The notes under the pieces were generated by a model, which was given only the letters and a program-made list of their open reading frames with translations, made no database searches and was not told where the DNA came from. The translations under genes were made by a program, and so were the position numbers. From Azospirillum sp051124815 (GTDB lineage Bacteria; Pseudomonadota; Alphaproteobacteria; Azospirillales; Azospirillaceae), in assembly GCF_051124815.1 (NCBI RefSeq), contig NZ_CP118485.1:1054001-1118000 (forward strand): 64,000 nucleotides of DNA, given 5' to 3'. Positions 52,766 through 60,294 of the stretch are shown in pieces. Numbering within the stretch: position 1 is the stretch's first letter; each line of letters opens with the position of its first letter.

Positions 52766-53488
52766 ATGAGCTTGCCGGCGCAGATACCGCTCGACCTCGG
52801 GCACCGGACGGCGATGGGCTGCGAGGATTTCCTCGTGGCGCCCAGCAACGCCGACGCCGTGGCGTGGCTGGACCGCTGGCCGTCCTGGCCGGCCCCGGCA
52901 CTGACCCTGTTCGGCCCCGCCGGCTGCGGGAAGACCCATCTGTCGCAGGTCTGGCGCGCCCGCAGCCACGCGGTGGTGATCCGGGCCGAGCTGCTCGACT
53001 CGGCGGCACCGCCCACGCTTCTTGCCCCCGCGAACGCCGTGGTGGTGGAGGACGCCGACGCCGTCGCCGGCAAGCCGGAGCGGGAAGAGGCGCTGTTCCA
53101 CCTCTACAACCTCGCCCGCGAGCAGCAGGGCCATCTGCTGCTGTTGTCGCGCAAGGCGCCGTCGCGCTGGCGCACCCGGCTGCCCGACCTGCGCTCGCGC
53201 CTCAAGGGCGCGCCGGCGGTTGAGGTCAGGCCGCCAGACGACGCGCTGCTGGCCGCGGTGCTGGTCAAGCTGTTCGCCGATCGCCAGTTGCGGCCGGGGA
53301 TGGAGGTCATCACCTATCTGCTGGCGCGGATGGAACGGTCGCTCGATTTCGCCCGCCGGCTGGTGGCGGCTCTGGACCATGCGTCGCTGGCCGCCCATCG
53401 TGGCGTGACCGTGCCGCTGGCGCGCGAAGTCCTTTCGGATCTGCAACGGACGGAACCGCAACGATCCGGTTCCAAAACAACCCTCTAG
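52766..53488 (+). CDS. hdaA: DnaA regulatory inactivator HdaA
   Basis: A 240-residue DnaA-like AAA protein lacking the DNA-binding domain. A clamp-binding motif (QIPLDLG) is at the N-terminus, Walker A is FGPAGCGKTHLSQ (about residue 50) and a Walker-B-like VVVEDADAV follows. With the beta clamp it promotes ATP hydrolysis on DnaA to stop reinitiation. Its place after the permease is conserved in alphaproteobacteria. Confidence 0.9.
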   Translation: MSLPAQIPLDLGHRTAMGCEDFLVAPSNADAVAWLDRWPSWPAPALTLFGPAGCGKTHLSQVWRARSHAVVIRAELLDSAAPPTLLAPANAVVVEDADAVAGKPEREEALFHLYNLAREQQGHLLLLSRKAPSRWRTRLPDLRSRLKGAPAVEVRPPDDALLAAVLVKLFADRQLRPGMEVITYLLARMERSLDFARRLVAALDHASLAAHRGVTVPLAREVLSDLQRTEPQRSGSKTTL

Positions 53489-53510
53489 TTCCATAAGGGA
53501 AGAGACGACC

Positions 53511-54290
53511 ATGGATTTGGGTATCGCCGGCCGCCACGCCATCGTCTGCGCCGCCAGTAAGGGGCTGGGCCGCGCCTGCGCCTTCGCGCTGGCCCGCGAA
53601 GGCGTTCACGTCACCCTGACCGCCCGCAATGCCGAGGCCCTGGAGGCGACCGCCGAGGAGATCCGCAAGGCCACCGGCGTCACCGTCACCACCGCCCCCG
53701 GCGACATTGCGACGGAAGAGGGCCGGGCCGCGGCGCTGGCCGCCTGTCCGGAACCGGACATCCTTGTCAACAATGCCGGCGGTCCGCCGCCGGGCGATTT
53801 CCACGAGTGGGACCGCGACGACTGGATTCGCGCGCTGGACGCCAACATGCTGGCGCCGATCTTCCTGATCAAGGCGACGGTGGACGGCATGATCTCCCGC
53901 CGCTTCGGCCGGATCGTCAACATCACGTCGGCCGCGGTGAAGGCGCCGATCCCGATTCTCGGCCTGTCGAACGGCGCGCGCACCGGCCTGACCGGCTTCG
54001 TCGCCGGCCTGTCGCGGCAGACGGTGAAGCACAACGTCACCATCAACAACCTGCTGCCCGGCCCCTTCGAGACCGACCGCCTGCGCAAGACCATGGAAGG
54101 TGGCGCCAAGGCCGCCGGGCGCAGCATTGACGAAGAGATGGATCTGCGCCGCAAGACGAACCCGTCCGGCCGATTCGGCGATCCGGAGGAATTCGGGGCC
54201 GCCTGCGCTTTTCTCTGTGCCGCCAAGTCCGGTTTCATGACCGGCCAGAACATCCTTCTGGACGGCGGAGCCTTTCCCGGCACGCTGTAA
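53511..54290 (+). CDS. SDR-family protein lacking catalytic Tyr and Lys
   Basis: A 259-residue short-chain dehydrogenase fold. The nucleotide-binding AASKGLGRA and LVNNAGGPPPG, and the C-terminal ILLDGGAFPGTL, are present. Aligning GLTGF with FabG puts Ser140 at the catalytic Ser, but the Tyr is Ser153 and the Lys is Arg157 (GLSNGARTGLTGF). So it belongs to a known divergent SDR subset annotated as 3-oxoacyl-ACP reductase, and its reductase activity is doubtful. It follows hdaA by 22 bases. Confidence 0.88.
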   Translation: MDLGIAGRHAIVCAASKGLGRACAFALAREGVHVTLTARNAEALEATAEEIRKATGVTVTTAPGDIATEEGRAAALAACPEPDILVNNAGGPPPGDFHEWDRDDWIRALDANMLAPIFLIKATVDGMISRRFGRIVNITSAAVKAPIPILGLSNGARTGLTGFVAGLSRQTVKHNVTINNLLPGPFETDRLRKTMEGGAKAAGRSIDEEMDLRRKTNPSGRFGDPEEFGAACAFLCAAKSGFMTGQNILLDGGAFPGTL

Positions 54291-54303
54291 ACTGCGGTAT
54301 CAG

Positions 54304-54326
54304 GAGACGGGCCACCGCCGCGTCTC
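54304..54326 (+). terminator. Hairpin after the SDR gene
   Basis: GAGACG (54304-54309) pairs with CGTCTC (54321-54326), followed by AAGTTTG. A weak terminator at best. Confidence 0.35.
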
Positions 54327-54512
54327 AAGTTTGTCCCTCCAATTCGCTACAAAATCCGCCCATCGTCACAGGCCATTAAGAAACGGCGACGGGAAGGGGT
54401 GCGCAATCACCGCTTCCCCGGTCCGCCGGTCGGCAGGCACCGGAAGGTGCCGCGCCAACCGGATAACGGCGTTTGCAGAGCACTGGTGCTTTCGCAGGCC
54501 ACTGGCACAGGA

Positions 54513-55004
54513 ATGATGAGCATGCAGCAGAGTGTGGCGGCCCCCGCGGTCTACACCGACCTTGGCCGCGTCATGGAAAGCATCACCCGGCGCTTTCTCG
54601 ACGTGCTTCGGATGGAACTGGCCCGCATCGGCGTGACCGACCTCAGCCCGACGCAGGCGCTGATGCTGCTGCACATCGGCACCGAGGAGCTTTCCGTCCG
54701 CGACCTGCTGGAACGCGGCTATTACCTCGGCTCCAATGCCTCCTACAATCTGAAGCATCTGGTGGAGGCGGGCTATGTCGACCGCAGCCCTTCCCAGCGC
54801 GACCGCCGGGCCGCCCGGCTCAAGCTGTCCGACCAGGGGCTGGCGACCTGCGAGGCATTGAAGAAGTTGGAGGCGATGCGCGCCGACAGCCTGCTGCGCA
54901 CCGACAGTGACGGTGCCGATTTCGAGACCACCTACCGCACGCTGCGCCGGCTGGAACGCGCCTGGACCGACCTGATCCGCTATGACGACGCCGATCCGTC
55001 CTGA
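54513..55004 (+). CDS. MarR-family winged helix regulator
   Basis: A 163-residue MarR regulator. The winged helix is at about residues 45-120 (LSPTQALMLLHIG; VRDLLERGYYLGSNASYNLKHLVEAGYV), and the wing ends SPSQRDRRAARLKLSDQG. The start may be ATG 54513, 54516 or 54522; AGGA lies just upstream. The longer frame from 54399 is not supported. Ligand and targets unknown. The SOS-boxed microprotein gene follows 181 bases later. Confidence 0.85.
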   Translation: MMSMQQSVAAPAVYTDLGRVMESITRRFLDVLRMELARIGVTDLSPTQALMLLHIGTEELSVRDLLERGYYLGSNASYNLKHLVEAGYVDRSPSQRDRRAARLKLSDQGLATCEALKKLEAMRADSLLRTDSDGADFETTYRTLRRLERAWTDLIRYDDADPS

Positions 55005-55101
55005 CGCTCGAGGCTTCAAACTCCACGCTTTCGACACGTAACTTTCTGACCGCCTGTCCGTTCGATCTGTGTCCGGAATGGAACACCAGAGTCCATAACA
55101 G

Positions 55102-55172
55102 GAACATAGACGGAACTGTGCAGTTGCCGTTCCGTGTCCGTTCTGGTAGCTCTATCAGAACAAGACGCGAAC
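55102..55172. promoter_or_regulatory. Three LexA-type operators before a microprotein gene
   Basis: Three exact matches to the alphaproteobacterial SOS operator: GAAC-N7-GAAC at 55102-55116, GTTC-N7-GTTC at 55129-55143 and GAAC-N7-GAAC at 55158-55172, centres 27 and 29 bases apart. A near-match (GTTC-N7-GTCC) is at 55060-55074. A possible promoter, TTGCCG (55124-55129), 17 bases, TAGCTC (55147-55152), lies among them, with the middle box in the spacer and the last box just downstream. Confidence 0.75.
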
Positions 55173-55185
55173 AATGGAGGGTGGC

Positions 55186-55284
55186 ATGTCGGTTTTGGCT
55201 TTCCTGCGTGAGTGCGTGACTCTCGCCCTGTTCCTGGCGGTGCTTTATGGCTGGGCCACGGTCGGGCCGATCCTGATCGGGTGA
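55186..55284 (+). CDS. 32-residue membrane microprotein, putative SOS-induced
   Basis: ATG preceded by TGGAGGGTGGC, a strong ribosome binding site (GGAGGG). The product starts MSVLAFLRECVTLALF, followed by LAVLYGWATVGPILIG and a TGA. One membrane helix (about residues 11-30) with the only charged residues, Arg8 and Glu9, at the N-side. It is below usual gene-calling limits. Three LexA-type operators lie directly upstream. Caulobacter SidA, a 29-residue LexA-controlled inner-membrane division inhibitor, is the closest known analogue in size, topology and control; I see no proof of sequence homology. Confidence 0.7.
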   Translation: MSVLAFLRECVTLALFLAVLYGWATVGPILIG

Positions 55285-55375
55285 GGACCGTCGAAGCGGC
55301 CACTATGCGTTCCGGCGCAGGGCGGGGCGGCGGTGCCCTTCGGAAGTGATCTCCGAATGGGGGATGCCGCGTCGG

Positions 55376-55381
55376 TATAAT
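55376..55381 (+). promoter_or_regulatory. Consensus -10 box before the AAA ATPase gene
   Basis: An exact TATAAT, flanked by GGGAT (55361-55365) and ATCCC (55388-55392) arms. No good -35 is seen, so an activator may be needed. It would start transcription about 125 bases before the ATPase start codon, separately from the microprotein. Confidence 0.45.
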
Positions 55382-55513
55382 ATCCGAAATCCCAGCCCAC
55401 ACTGGCCGGCGCAACGCTTACATCGGGAACACGCGGAACCGTCCCTGGCCCACCAGAGAAGCCGAAAGGGGGCCGGTTCCGCGAACGCCGACAACGCGTG
55501 GGGATTGGGACGG

Positions 55514-57190
55514 ATGCGGAATTTCTTTCGAAAGCGTCGATCGGCCGCCGTGGCGGACGAGCGGCTGCCGGCTGCCGGCGCTGCCGGCCTGGGTAGTCCC
55601 GGCATCACCGGCGGGGGTCTCGGGTCCGGTCCATTGACCGGTGGACCCGGCATGAACAGCGGCATGACGACGGGGAGCATGAACGGACCGGGAGCTGGCG
55701 GCTTCTCCAACGCGCCGGGCCGGCCGGGGGGGCTCCATCTGCGTCCGGTGGACGCCAACGCGGGCGGCAATCCCGTCGGCGGCCCCATCGGCAGCCGGGC
55801 CGGTTTCGAGGCGATGCGTGGTCCCGTCGCCCCGCGTCTGCCCGACGTCATCGACAACGAGGCCACCGGCGACCGCCGCGGCCATATGTTCCCGCAGCCC
55901 GGCGGGGACGATGCCGGCGGCGAGCATGACCTGCCGCGCTTCACCATGTCGGTCAATGGCGGCTACCGCGGCGGCTTCGGTGCCAATGGCGGCGCCAACG
56001 CGCCGGCGATGCTGAAGGGACTGACGCCGGAGCTGAACGGCCTCCTGCGCGAAGCCTTCACCCCGACCCGACCGAAGCAACAGCTGAACGGCCTGTTCAT
56101 CGGCCGCAACGACACCCTGCGCCGCATCATCTCGGCCATCGAGGAGGAGCGGGCGCACGTCATCCTCTATGGCGACCGCGGCCGTGGAAAGACCTCCGTC
56201 GCCAACGCGATCGAGAAGATCGCCGGGCAGGCGGGCTATCTGTCGCTGAAGCTGACCTGCAGCGGCGAGCTGAGCTTCGAGGACATCTTCCGGCACTTCC
56301 TGAAGAAGATCCCCTCGACCTATTACCGTTCGGCGCTCGACAACCCGTTCGCGGCGCGGCGCAACTTCGCCAGCTTCAACGAGCTGCTGCCGGAGGGAAC
56401 CTTCAGCGTCACCGAACTGAACGAGGTGCTGTCGGGCATCCACGCCACCCATGTGCTGCTGATCCTCGACGAGTACGACCGCGTCACCGACGAGGATTTC
56501 CGCAACAAGCTGGCGGAGCTGTTCAAGAACCTGACCGACAGCTCGATCCCCGTCACCCTGCTGGTGGTCGGCGTCGCCGAGAATCTCGACCAGCTGCTGG
56601 GCAAGCATCCGTCGATCCAGCGCTCCCTGGTGCCGGTGCATCTGCCGCTGATGACGGATCAGGAGATCGGCCGCCTGATCCAGGCGGGGGCGCAGAATGC
56701 CGGCATCGAGTTCGCCCCCGACGTGGTGCGGCGGATCGCCGAGTTCGTGCGTGGCCTGCCTTACTACGCGCAACTTCTGGGCCTGCACGCAGCGCGCAGC
56801 GCCGTCAGCCGCGGCAGCAAGCTGGTGGAGCGGCCGGATCTCGGCTATGCGGTCGCCCGCTGCCTGCAGGAGGCAGAACGCGGCATCGTCGAAAGCTATG
56901 CCCGCGCGCTGGCCGCCGACCGCCGGGCCGAACTGGAGGATGCGCTGCTGGCGGCGGCGCTGTGCCCGGCCGATGCCTATGGCGTGTTCGATCCCAACGA
57001 TCTGGCGGGCGACAGCGGCGAGCTGCCGAGCGCCGCGACGCTCGACCTGCTGAAGCGCCTGACGCGGGAAGACCATGGCGGCATCCTGGCCCCGGTGGTG
57101 GAGCCCGGACTGGAACGCTACCGCTTCCGCAACCAGATGATGCGCCAATATGTCCTGATGCGTCAGGCCAGCGAGCGCGGCCAGATCTGA
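55514..57190 (+). CDS. AAA ATPase with long disordered N-terminus
   Basis: A 558-residue protein. The first about 165 residues are Gly/Pro/Met-rich low complexity after a basic start (MRNFFRKRRS). The ATPase domain follows: Walker A GDRGRGKT at 220-227, Walker B LLILDEYD at 315-322, sensor-like TLLVVGVAENLDQLL, then a C-terminal winged-helix-like part (LLKRLTREDHGGILA; YRFRNQMMRQYVL). The layout recalls ORC1/Cdc6-type or STAND-like ATPases. The frame opens at 55346, upstream of the TATAAT box, so ATG 55514 is preferred. Function unknown. Confidence 0.8.
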   Translation: MRNFFRKRRSAAVADERLPAAGAAGLGSPGITGGGLGSGPLTGGPGMNSGMTTGSMNGPGAGGFSNAPGRPGGLHLRPVDANAGGNPVGGPIGSRAGFEAMRGPVAPRLPDVIDNEATGDRRGHMFPQPGGDDAGGEHDLPRFTMSVNGGYRGGFGANGGANAPAMLKGLTPELNGLLREAFTPTRPKQQLNGLFIGRNDTLRRIISAIEEERAHVILYGDRGRGKTSVANAIEKIAGQAGYLSLKLTCSGELSFEDIFRHFLKKIPSTYYRSALDNPFAARRNFASFNELLPEGTFSVTELNEVLSGIHATHVLLILDEYDRVTDEDFRNKLAELFKNLTDSSIPVTLLVVGVAENLDQLLGKHPSIQRSLVPVHLPLMTDQEIGRLIQAGAQNAGIEFAPDVVRRIAEFVRGLPYYAQLLGLHAARSAVSRGSKLVERPDLGYAVARCLQEAERGIVESYARALAADRRAELEDALLAAALCPADAYGVFDPNDLAGDSGELPSAATLDLLKRLTREDHGGILAPVVEPGLERYRFRNQMMRQYVLMRQASERGQI

Positions 57191-57215
57191 TCCATCCCCG
57201 ATCAGGCCGTCCTTC

Positions 57216-57243
57216 GGCCCTTCCCCGGCGACGGGGAAGGGCC
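57216..57243 (+). terminator. Terminator hairpin after the ATPase gene
   Basis: A perfect 12-bp stem (57216-57227 with 57232-57243) with a GCGA tetraloop, followed by ACTCTTT. It lies between convergent genes; the T-tract is weak. Confidence 0.6.
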
Positions 57244-57278
57244 ACTCTTTGGTGCGGCGGATTGGCGACGGGAGGGCT

Positions 57279-58103
57279 TTACAGGAATGCCGCCCGCCGT
57301 TGCCCGCTGGCCTTCTGCCACGCCCATTCGACGACGACGCTCAGCAGCCGTTCCAGCGACGGCTTCACCTCCGCCGCCAGATCTGGGCGGAACTGATAGG
57401 GTGCGTCCTCGTCCATATAGGTGGACTGGGTCAGTTCCAGCTGGATGGCGTGGATGTTCTCTTCCGGCTGGCCGTAGCTGCGGATGATGAAGCCGCCGCG
57501 CAGGCGGCCGTTCAGCGCGGCCGAATAGCGCTCCGACGCCGACAGCACGTTCATCAGCCGGACGACCAGCGGCTGGGCGGTGCTGCTGCCGTCACCGGTG
57601 CCCAGGTTGAAGTCGGGCAGGGTGCCGTCGAAAAAGCGGGGCACCCGGCTGCGCACCGAATGGGCATCGAACAGGACGGCGACGCCGTATCGGTCGCGGA
57701 GCGCACGCAGTTCGCTGCGCAGCTGCTCGTGATAGGGACGCCAATAGGCGCCGACGCGCCGGTCGATTTCCGTTTGGTCGGGCTCGTGGCCCGTCTGATA
57801 GATCGACTGACGGTCGAAGGTGGTCAGCGGGCAGATTTCGGTCGGATCGAGGCCCGGCTGAGCCATGGCACCGTCGGGGTCGCGATTCAGATCCACCACG
57901 TAACGCGAGCACAGCGCGGTCAGGAAACCGATTCCGAGCGCGGGGGCGAAGTGGTACAACCGGTCCAGGTGGCGGTCGACGTCGGGCTGGGCCAGCCCGT
58001 GCTCAGTCATCGTGGCTGCGATGTCCGGCGGAATCATGGTCCCGACATGCGGAATGCTGAGCAGGACCGGGGTTTCACCCGGCTGGAAGCGAAAGGTTTC
58101 CAT
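57279..58103 (-). CDS. hutG: N-formylglutamate deformylase/amidohydrolase
   Basis: A 274-residue zinc hydrolase of the N-formylglutamate amidohydrolase family. Conserved patches are LLSIPHVGTMIPPDI, VDLNRDPDGAM, and VAVLFDAHSVRSRVP with a probable zinc His. It hydrolyses N-formylglutamate to glutamate and formate in histidine breakdown, but no other hut genes are present. The ATG at 58103 begins the homology; ATG 58118 is five codons earlier. Confidence 0.85.
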   Translation of the reverse strand: METFRFQPGETPVLLSIPHVGTMIPPDIAATMTEHGLAQPDVDRHLDRLYHFAPALGIGFLTALCSRYVVDLNRDPDGAMAQPGLDPTEICPLTTFDRQSIYQTGHEPDQTEIDRRVGAYWRPYHEQLRSELRALRDRYGVAVLFDAHSVRSRVPRFFDGTLPDFNLGTGDGSSTAQPLVVRLMNVLSASERYSAALNGRLRGGFIIRSYGQPEENIHAIQLELTQSTYMDEDAPYQFRPDLAAEVKPSLERLLSVVVEWAWQKASGQRRAAFL

Positions 58104-58471
58104 GGCTCGTCTCGTCATCGGAACGGCTTGCGCGGGACTGTGTGCAGTGCGGCACGGACAGTCCCGGGACTATGGAGTGCGGTGCCGCATTCCGTCAAAC
58201 AGATTGCGTTTTTTTGAAAGTACCGGGGAGGTGTGCCGTGGGAAACCTGTCCTTACGCGTCTGTATTCCGCGAGCATCCCGGCGAATTGCCGGTTGACCG
58301 CGGGCCGCGCTTGCCGGAGACTTTCGCGCAATCGGCGACCACCCGGCAGAAGGGGGCGCCCCGCACCGGACAAAGCTGTTCCCTGGCGACCGGACGAAAG
58401 ACTTCCACAACACACGGCGCCCCGATTTCGCAGCCCCGGTGACGAAGCAACGCAGCAGGGGAGAAGCGACC
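58104..58471. other. Intergenic region with nested palindromes, no gene seen
   Basis: This 368-base divergent gap has no convincing ORF. At 58148-58189 it holds TGCGGCAC...GTGCCGCA around a perfect GTCCCGGGAC palindrome (58161-58170), close to hutG. A short A/T patch (GCGTTTTTTTGAAAG, about 58206-58220) is the only AT-rich stretch and may be part of a promoter. Confidence 0.5.
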
Positions 58472-58987
58472 ATGAACACCGCCACCCGTTTTGGTGCGGC
58501 CCTGGGCACGGCCTTGCCCGGCCGGCGCCAGATTCTGTTGCCGCTCGCACTTGCGCCCGTTGCCGGCTGGGCTGTGTGGGCCGCCGGATCGGCGGATGCG
58601 CCGATCCATCCCGTCGGCCCCTTCCACCTGCCGCTGGACGAAACCACGGCGATCTGGCGCGATTTGGGCACCGTGCGGTTCGGCGGCCTTGCCGGCAACC
58701 CGCAATTCCCGGTGAAGGTCTCGGCACTGGACGGCCGGCCGGTCACCGTCCGTGGATTCATGGTTCCGCTGACCGACGGCGCCACCCACAACCGCTTCAT
58801 CCTGTCTGCCAATCCGCTGGGATGTCCCGCTTGCGAGAATCCGGGGCCGGCGACCATGATGCATGTCCACACCGCCATCGCCCTGCCGGCGACGCGGGAA
58901 CCGCTGACACTGACCGGCACGCTGCGCCTGCGCCCGCAGGAAGGGCTGTTCTACCGCCTGGACCGCGCCGAGCAGCGCTGGGCCTGA
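58472..58987 (+). CDS. Exported hypothetical protein, DUF3299-like
   Basis: A 171-residue protein with an N-terminal hydrophobic segment (ILLPLALAPVAGWAVWAAG, about residues 20-40). The later region, VSALDGRPVTVRGFMVPL then NPLGCPACENPGPATMMHVHT, recalls DUF3299 proteins and has a Cys pair with Met and His residues that could bind metal. AGGGGAGAAGCGACC precedes the ATG. It is the first gene of the polysaccharide locus. The family match is tentative. Confidence 0.65.
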   Translation: MNTATRFGAALGTALPGRRQILLPLALAPVAGWAVWAAGSADAPIHPVGPFHLPLDETTAIWRDLGTVRFGGLAGNPQFPVKVSALDGRPVTVRGFMVPLTDGATHNRFILSANPLGCPACENPGPATMMHVHTAIALPATREPLTLTGTLRLRPQEGLFYRLDRAEQRWA

Positions 58988-59018
58988 GGCCGGCAGGCTC
59001 TCCGTCCGGAGTCCGGCC

Positions 59019-60251
59019 GTGACGGTCGGGGCCGGCAGACACGGCGCGCTGACGATGATGGCGGCCCTGCTGCTCTATGGCGGCCTCAGCGTGCCGGCGC
59101 CGCCCGCCTTGCGCGGGGTCGAACTGTCGATCGGCCTGCTGATCCTGGCCGCCGTCGGCTGGAAATGGCCGCTGGCGGTGGCGAGCGGCCATGCATTGCG
59201 GGCGCGGTCGGACATACCGCCGTCGGAAATGCGCTGGATGCCGCCGGCGGTCGCCGCGTTCGCCTGGCTGCTGTGGGTGCCGCTGCTGCGCGGGGCGGCG
59301 CTTGGGTGGGAAGCGGCCGACATCCTGCGCGACGTCGTGCCGCTGGTCTTTCTGTTTCTTCCCGTGCTTCTGGTGCCGGCGCTGCGGCGCGGCGGAGATT
59401 GGGCGGTGCGTGCGCTGGCGGGCGGGTTGGCCGTGGCCGGTCTGCTGCTGGCCTTGCGCTGGTGGCGGCAGGCGGATTGGGGTTTCGGCGCCATCGGCCG
59501 GCGGGCGATGGCCGATGGCGGCGTCTATCTGCTCAATGCGCCGTCGGTTCTGTTCGCCGCGGTGCTGCTGCCGGCGCTTGCGCTGTCGCTGGTGGCCGTC
59601 GGCGGCCGTATCCGGTACTGGATGGCGGCGATTCCCTGTGCCGCCGGTGGTGCGCTTTGCCTGGGGGCACTGGCCGGCGCGGTCCATCGCACCGCTCTGG
59701 GGTTGGCGGTGCTGTCGCTCGCCCTGACCGCGCTGTGGTGGGCGCGGCGGCGGCCGTGGCTGGCCTTGCCGCTGCTGCTGGGATTCGGCCTGCTGGCGAT
59801 GGCCGGTGGCGACGGCCTGGCCGGCGCTTGGCAGCAGGCGGCGGAGAAGACGCGGCTGACCGGCGCCAATGCCCGCTGGGAGGAGGCCGCGGCGGTGATC
59901 GACCATGCCGTCGCCACGCCCTGGGCCCTGCTGTTCGGCGATGGTTGGGGAGCCCGGATCGCCAATCCGGCAGTGGGCGGCTGGCGGGTCAGCTACACCC
60001 ACACGCTGGCCAGCTACAGCCTGCTGAAGACCGGTCTTTTCGGCATGATGGCGCTGGGGGCCTATCTGGCGGCGCTGGTCCGGCCCTGGTGCCGGCTGCT
60101 GAAGGCCGATCCGCCGTTGGCCCTTGCGGTGGCGCCGCCCCTGCTGATGGCGCTCTGCCTCCACACCAGTTTCAAGTATCTCGACACCGGCGTCATCCTG
60201 TCGCTGATGCTCGTGGCGGCGGAGTGCAGGAAGGGGTTGTCGGCGCCCTAG
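59019..60251 (+). CDS. O-antigen ligase/polymerase-like membrane protein
   Basis: A 410-residue polytopic protein with about ten hydrophobic segments and a larger periplasmic loop (about 285-335) that carries Arg and His residues (LTGANARWEEAAAVIDHAV; WRVSYTHTLASYS). This is the layout of WaaL/Wzy proteins. It would polymerise or ligate a surface glycan. The start is GTG. Low sequence conservation makes the exact reaction uncertain. Confidence 0.7.
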   Translation: MTVGAGRHGALTMMAALLLYGGLSVPAPPALRGVELSIGLLILAAVGWKWPLAVASGHALRARSDIPPSEMRWMPPAVAAFAWLLWVPLLRGAALGWEAADILRDVVPLVFLFLPVLLVPALRRGGDWAVRALAGGLAVAGLLLALRWWRQADWGFGAIGRRAMADGGVYLLNAPSVLFAAVLLPALALSLVAVGGRIRYWMAAIPCAAGGALCLGALAGAVHRTALGLAVLSLALTALWWARRRPWLALPLLLGFGLLAMAGGDGLAGAWQQAAEKTRLTGANARWEEAAAVIDHAVATPWALLFGDGWGARIANPAVGGWRVSYTHTLASYSLLKTGLFGMMALGAYLAALVRPWCRLLKADPPLALAVAPPLLMALCLHTSFKYLDTGVILSLMLVAAECRKGLSAP

Positions 60252-60294
60252 TGGATCTGCATACTTTCGCGTGCAATTCCCGCAACGGTGCGCC

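Noticed and set aside
55418..57148. A 576-codon open frame antisense to the AAA ATPase
   Set aside because: Opposite a gene with intact Walker motifs; no domain in the antisense product.
58233..58442. A 69-codon ORF before the polysaccharide locus
   Set aside because: No ribosome binding site, no hydrophobic or conserved feature, and a composition typical of chance ORFs in GC-rich DNA.
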